In this document: positions 25,236 to 27,923 of the stretch, one piece after another
Layout of the letters: the number at the start of each line of letters is the position of its first letter
How positions within the stretch are numbered: the stretch's first letter is position 1
From: Longimicrobiales bacterium
GTDB taxonomy: Bacteria > Gemmatimonadota > Gemmatimonadetes > Longimicrobiales > Gaopeijiaceae
Direction of reading: 5' to 3'
NCBI GenBank assembly: GCA_022428035.1
Contig: JAKMDG010000280.1
Span: 1 to 27,923, forward strand
Length of the DNA stretch: 27,923 nucleotides
The notes under the pieces: model-generated
Told to the model about the DNA's origin: nothing
Databases searched by the model: none
The model's input: the letters and a program-made list of their open reading frames with translations, nothing else
Position numbers and translations under genes: made by a program

Positions 25236-26630
25236 TCAGGAGCCCATCCGCTCCAGCACGTAATGAGCGGACCCTGCAGAGACCCTGAGTTCACTGACTT
25301 GGCCTCCGACGCGGCGGAAGATGTACCGCACCCCCCCAGAGGCCCACGTAAGGTCACCGACGTGGGTCGGCACGACGGGAGCGTCGTCCTCTTCCTCGGA
25401 AAACTCGAGTCGGCCGCCGTTCTCACGAACGGCCACTTCCATCATGCGGCCACGAGAGATCCCTCGATAGGTTCCTTCCAGTTCAGCCAGAGAGCCAGCG
25501 TACGGCTCGGCGACGGGCTCCGGCTCTGGACCCAGCACCAGATCGGCAAAGGCTGCGGCCAGGGCCCCAGCACCTGGAGGTGCTGTCGAGTTCTGCAGGA
25601 CCACGATGCTCAGGTCGTGCTCCGGGTACCAGGCGAGTTGAGACACGAAACCATTGATGCCTCCACCATGAGCGCTGACGGGCGTATCGCCACGCATTTC
25701 GTCGCCGATGCCCATGGCGTACCCAATGATCGAACCATCCTCGAGCGGTCGAGCGGTCATCATCTCTTTATACGAAGCATCGCTCAGGAGTCGCCCGCCA
25801 TGGAGCGCGCGGTTCCATTCGACGAGGTCACCCACCGTCGAGCATAGTGAGCCGGCCGCATATGGCCACGCATGATCGATGTAGCGGGCCCGGATCAGCC
25901 GCTCGGGGCCGACCGCATCATAGCCGTGGGCGCGACGATCGCGCATGAGGGCTTCGTGGCAGTAATACGAGTCTACCATGCCCGCGGGATCGAACAGACG
26001 CTCTTCAACGAAGTCCTCGTAGCTCTGCCCGCTCAGCGACTCAATGATGAGCCCGAGCAGGAAGAACGCCGAATTGTTGTAGATCTGTGCTGTCCCGGGC
26101 TCGAAGTCGAACGGTTCAGCCTCGACCAGTCGTACGAGGGTATCGCGCGGCAGGTCGAGGACCGACAGCTCACCGAAGACGTCCATCTCGGTGTAGCTCC
26201 GGATCCCCGATGTATGATCGAGTAGGCGGCGCACGGATACCGTGCGCCCCTGACTGTCGAAGTCGATGTATTGGGTGAAGTCGGCGTCCAGGTCGAGCTT
26301 ACCCTCTTCTCCCAGGAGAAGGATCGCCGCCGCCGTGAACTGCTTTGTAACCGAACCGATCTGGTACGACGCATTGCCCGCAAGCGGCGTCTGCACACCC
26401 CACTCCAGCTCCACGAAGCCGTAGCCGCCCTGAAGTAGCACCTCACCGCCGCGCACCACAGCCACCGAGACTCCCGGCACGATGACGCTCTCGACATGAG
26501 CCCGCGCGGCGGAATCCAAGGCGTGCGTCAGGTCGCGCCCTGTAACCTGGGCATCCGACCCCACCGACGTCACCCCACAGATGACCGCTACGAGCGGGAA
26601 AGATCGCACCCACAACCGAATCGACATCAT
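25236..26630 (-). CDS. Secreted serine hydrolase, beta-lactamase/AmpC-like family
   Basis: Product of 464 residues. Signal peptide about 1-28 (hydrophobic FPLVAVICGVTSV, SDAQV cleavage). Class C beta-lactamase/DD-peptidase-type motifs are complete: Ser93-V-T-Lys96 in YQIGSVTKQFTA, Tyr184-N-Asn186 in IYNNSAFFLLG, and His321-GGG in SAHGGGINGF. The C-terminal ~90 residues (LEGTYRGISRGRMMEVAV) are an extra beta domain common in this family. Members are esterases, peptidases or D-aminopeptidases; few are true beta-lactamases, so resistance should not be assumed. The ATG at 26630, with AGGAGGAG upstream, overlaps the korB stop by 4 nt, so it is translated as the third cistron of a korA-korB-hydrolase unit. 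A 74-base gap follows its stop with no clear terminator. Confidence 0.9.
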   Translation of the reverse strand: MMSIRLWVRSFPLVAVICGVTSVGSDAQVTGRDLTHALDSAARAHVESVIVPGVSVAVVRGGEVLLQGGYGFVELEWGVQTPLAGNASYQIGSVTKQFTAAAILLLGEEGKLDLDADFTQYIDFDSQGRTVSVRRLLDHTSGIRSYTEMDVFGELSVLDLPRDTLVRLVEAEPFDFEPGTAQIYNNSAFFLLGLIIESLSGQSYEDFVEERLFDPAGMVDSYYCHEALMRDRRAHGYDAVGPERLIRARYIDHAWPYAAGSLCSTVGDLVEWNRALHGGRLLSDASYKEMMTARPLEDGSIIGYAMGIGDEMRGDTPVSAHGGGINGFVSQLAWYPEHDLSIVVLQNSTAPPGAGALAAAFADLVLGPEPEPVAEPYAGSLAELEGTYRGISRGRMMEVAVRENGGRLEFSEEEDDAPVVPTHVGDLTWASGGVRYIFRRVGGQVSELRVSAGSAHYVLERMGS

Positions 26631-27682
26631 CGCCACTCCTCCTGAATCGCGTCGAGAGCAGCTGACCCGGGGCACAGAACATCGTACGGCACATCGACCA
26701 GCGGCCGTTCGACCGTGTTCTCAAAAGAATGCATGTCTTCGTTGGTCCCCTCGATGTACAGCAGCCCGGTGGCTACCTCGCCCCGTGCCGCCGTGGCACC
26801 CAGATAGTCGAGCACGGCCCGCCGGTTCGAAGGATCGTAGTCGGGATCGGTCTTGCGAAGCCGCACAGTGCTGCCGTCATGAAGCATCACGGCCTTCACC
26901 TCACCCTCGTCGTACTTCGTCCGGATCTCGGCCCTCAGCGGGACGAAGTCCGTTTCGATGACCTCGTGCATATGAGCTCTCGTGTGCGCGTAGCTCTTGG
27001 TCGACCCTCTGTGATCGTTGAAGGTGACGCACGGCGAAATCACGTCAATGAAGGCGAACCCCTGATGCCGCATACCCGCCATCAGGATCGGGACCAGCTG
27101 ATCCTTGTCACCTGAAAAGGAGCGAGCGACGAATGTCGCGCCTAGTGAGAGGGCCAGGTTCACCGGGTCAATCGGCCCCTGTCGGTTAGCCACACCGCCC
27201 TTCGAGAGACTCCCGATGTCAGCCGATGCCGAGAACTGACCCTTGGTAAGACCATAGACGCCGTTGTTCTCGAGCACGTAGAGGAGGTTCACGTTCCTCC
27301 GGATCGCGTGGCAAAACTGGCCCAGCCCGATCGAAAGAGAGTCGCCGTCTCCGGAGATGCCCACATACAGCAGGTCTCGATTAGCCGCGTTCGCGCCCGC
27401 AGCCACCGAAGGCATACGGCCGTGCACAGAGTTGAAACCGTGCGCCTCGCTCACGAAGTACGTTGGTGTCTTCGCCGAACATCCGATGCCGGAGATCTTC
27501 ACCAGCCGATGCGGCTCCACGGCGAGCTCGAAGAACGCCTGAATCAGGGCCGCGGTCACCGAGTCATGGCCGCACCCTGCACACAGCGTAGACATTGATC
27601 CTTCATAGTCACGCGGGGTCAGGCCGATGGCGTTCGTCGGCATCTTGGGATGCCGAGCAGCCGGTTTCTTGATGTAGCTCAT
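26627..27682 (-). CDS. korB: 2-oxoglutarate:ferredoxin oxidoreductase, beta subunit
   Basis: Thiamine-diphosphate subunit that, with KorA, oxidatively decarboxylates 2-oxoglutarate to succinyl-CoA and reduces ferredoxin in the cytoplasm (or runs reductively). The 351-residue product has the [4Fe-4S] cysteine pattern Cys34-AG-Cys37, Cys68 in GIGCSAKT and Cys218 in SPCVTFND. The TPP/Mg motif is GDGDSLSIGLGQ (111-122) followed by ENNGVYGLTKGQFSAS. The ATG at 27682 overlaps the korA stop by 4 nt; an upstream extension would lie inside korA and is rejected. 2-Oxoacid specificity is assigned by family likeness and the two-gene layout; another 2-oxoacid substrate is possible. Confidence 0.92.
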   Translation of the reverse strand: MSYIKKPAARHPKMPTNAIGLTPRDYEGSMSTLCAGCGHDSVTAALIQAFFELAVEPHRLVKISGIGCSAKTPTYFVSEAHGFNSVHGRMPSVAAGANAANRDLLYVGISGDGDSLSIGLGQFCHAIRRNVNLLYVLENNGVYGLTKGQFSASADIGSLSKGGVANRQGPIDPVNLALSLGATFVARSFSGDKDQLVPILMAGMRHQGFAFIDVISPCVTFNDHRGSTKSYAHTRAHMHEVIETDFVPLRAEIRTKYDEGEVKAVMLHDGSTVRLRKTDPDYDPSNRRAVLDYLGATAARGEVATGLLYIEGTNEDMHSFENTVERPLVDVPYDVLCPGSAALDAIQEEWR

Positions 27683-27923
27683 GAAGCAGCGTCCGCGATC
27701 AGGGGATCGGGTTCGACGTCGCCACCCGACGTATCTTCGCCCGGCTCGGATCCGGCCAGCTCGGGAATCCACTCGGCCAGCCCGTCGAGCACGTGTCCTT
27801 TACTGAGCGGCTGGCCGCCGTAGTAGGTGATCGACAGGAGCTTGTCCTTGGGGCAGTTCGTTTCGATGGTGATCAGCTTGCGAAGCTGCTCGTCTCGGTT
27901 CTGTTCGATCACCACCACCCGAT
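27679..27923 (-). CDS. korA: 2-oxoglutarate:ferredoxin oxidoreductase, alpha subunit, C-terminal end only
   Basis: The frame is open to the right edge of the window, so only about the last 80 residues are present. RVVVIEQNRDEQLRKL, then NCPKDKLLSITYYGGQPLS, is the usual C-terminal part of two-subunit-type KorA. An acidic tail (ELAGSEPGEDTSGGDVEPD) ends the protein. TGA overlaps the korB ATG. The GTG at 27918 is an internal valine codon, not a start. Confidence 0.85.
   Translation of the reverse strand, partial: RVVVIEQNRDEQLRKLITIETNCPKDKLLSITYYGGQPLSKGHVLDGLAEWIPELAGSEPGEDTSGGDVEPDPLIADAAS

Noticed and set aside
25236..26630. Antibiotic-resistance beta-lactamase
   Set aside because: The SxxK, YxN and HGG motifs are shared by many esterases and peptidases, and context gives no support for drug resistance.

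Overview
The window is GC-rich bacterial chromosome carrying 17 protein-coding genes, two of them cut by the window edges. No rRNA, tRNA, CRISPR array, insertion sequence or phage gene was seen. Many genes have strong GGAGG-type Shine-Dalgarno sites, and the SusC/SusD pair is preceded by a TTGACT-17-TAAAAC promoter. Both argue against Bacteroidota, although SusC/SusD proteins are typical of that phylum. Together with many signal-peptide hydrolases and propellers, barrel-less CarboxypepD_reg/plug proteins and a 2-oxoacid:ferredoxin oxidoreductase, the best guess is Gemmatimonadota or a neighbouring phylum. That assignment is inference from gene content only.

Left part (1-8378, all minus strand). 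A PfaA-type megasynthase (KS-AT-linker-ACP-ACP, running off the left edge) lies 8 nt downstream of a PfaD-type enoyl reductase gene. This is the core of a polyunsaturated fatty acid (PUFA) synthase or related lipid synthase. Upstream of it are a translationally coupled pair (ATGA overlap): a secreted DUF1028 protein with a C-terminal peptidoglycan-binding-like domain, then a secreted amidase-signature enzyme.

Middle part (8505-18667, mostly plus strand). A candidate ECF-sigma-like promoter precedes an SPFH-GYF protein and a double zinc-ribbon membrane protein, resembling the Bacillus YdjI/YdjG membrane-stress pair. Next comes a tight three-gene operon of exported beta-propellers: a seven-blade propeller fused to a 'choice-of-anchor B' propeller, a YVTN/YncE-like propeller, and a VCBS/FG-GAP lipoprotein with about ten calcium-type loops. 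A minus-strand gene of unknown function is followed by a secreted creatininase-family protein with substituted metal ligands, and by a small lipoprotein.

Right part (18706-27923, all minus strand). A SusC/SusD outer-membrane uptake operon has its own promoter and intrinsic terminator. It is flanked on both sides by small CarboxypepD_reg plus TonB-plug-like proteins that have no barrel. At the right edge korA-korB (2-oxoglutarate:ferredoxin oxidoreductase) and a secreted serine beta-lactamase-family hydrolase are chained by two successive ATGA overlaps.

The window has no gene-free stretch above 300 bases; the longest gaps (about 120-200 bases) hold the promoters and hairpins listed. The most notable items are the PUFA-synthase-like locus with its nearly identical ACP repeats, the propeller operon, the SusCD neighbourhood with two plug-only proteins, and the SPFH/zinc-ribbon operon with its candidate stress promoter. 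No unmistakably new system was found.
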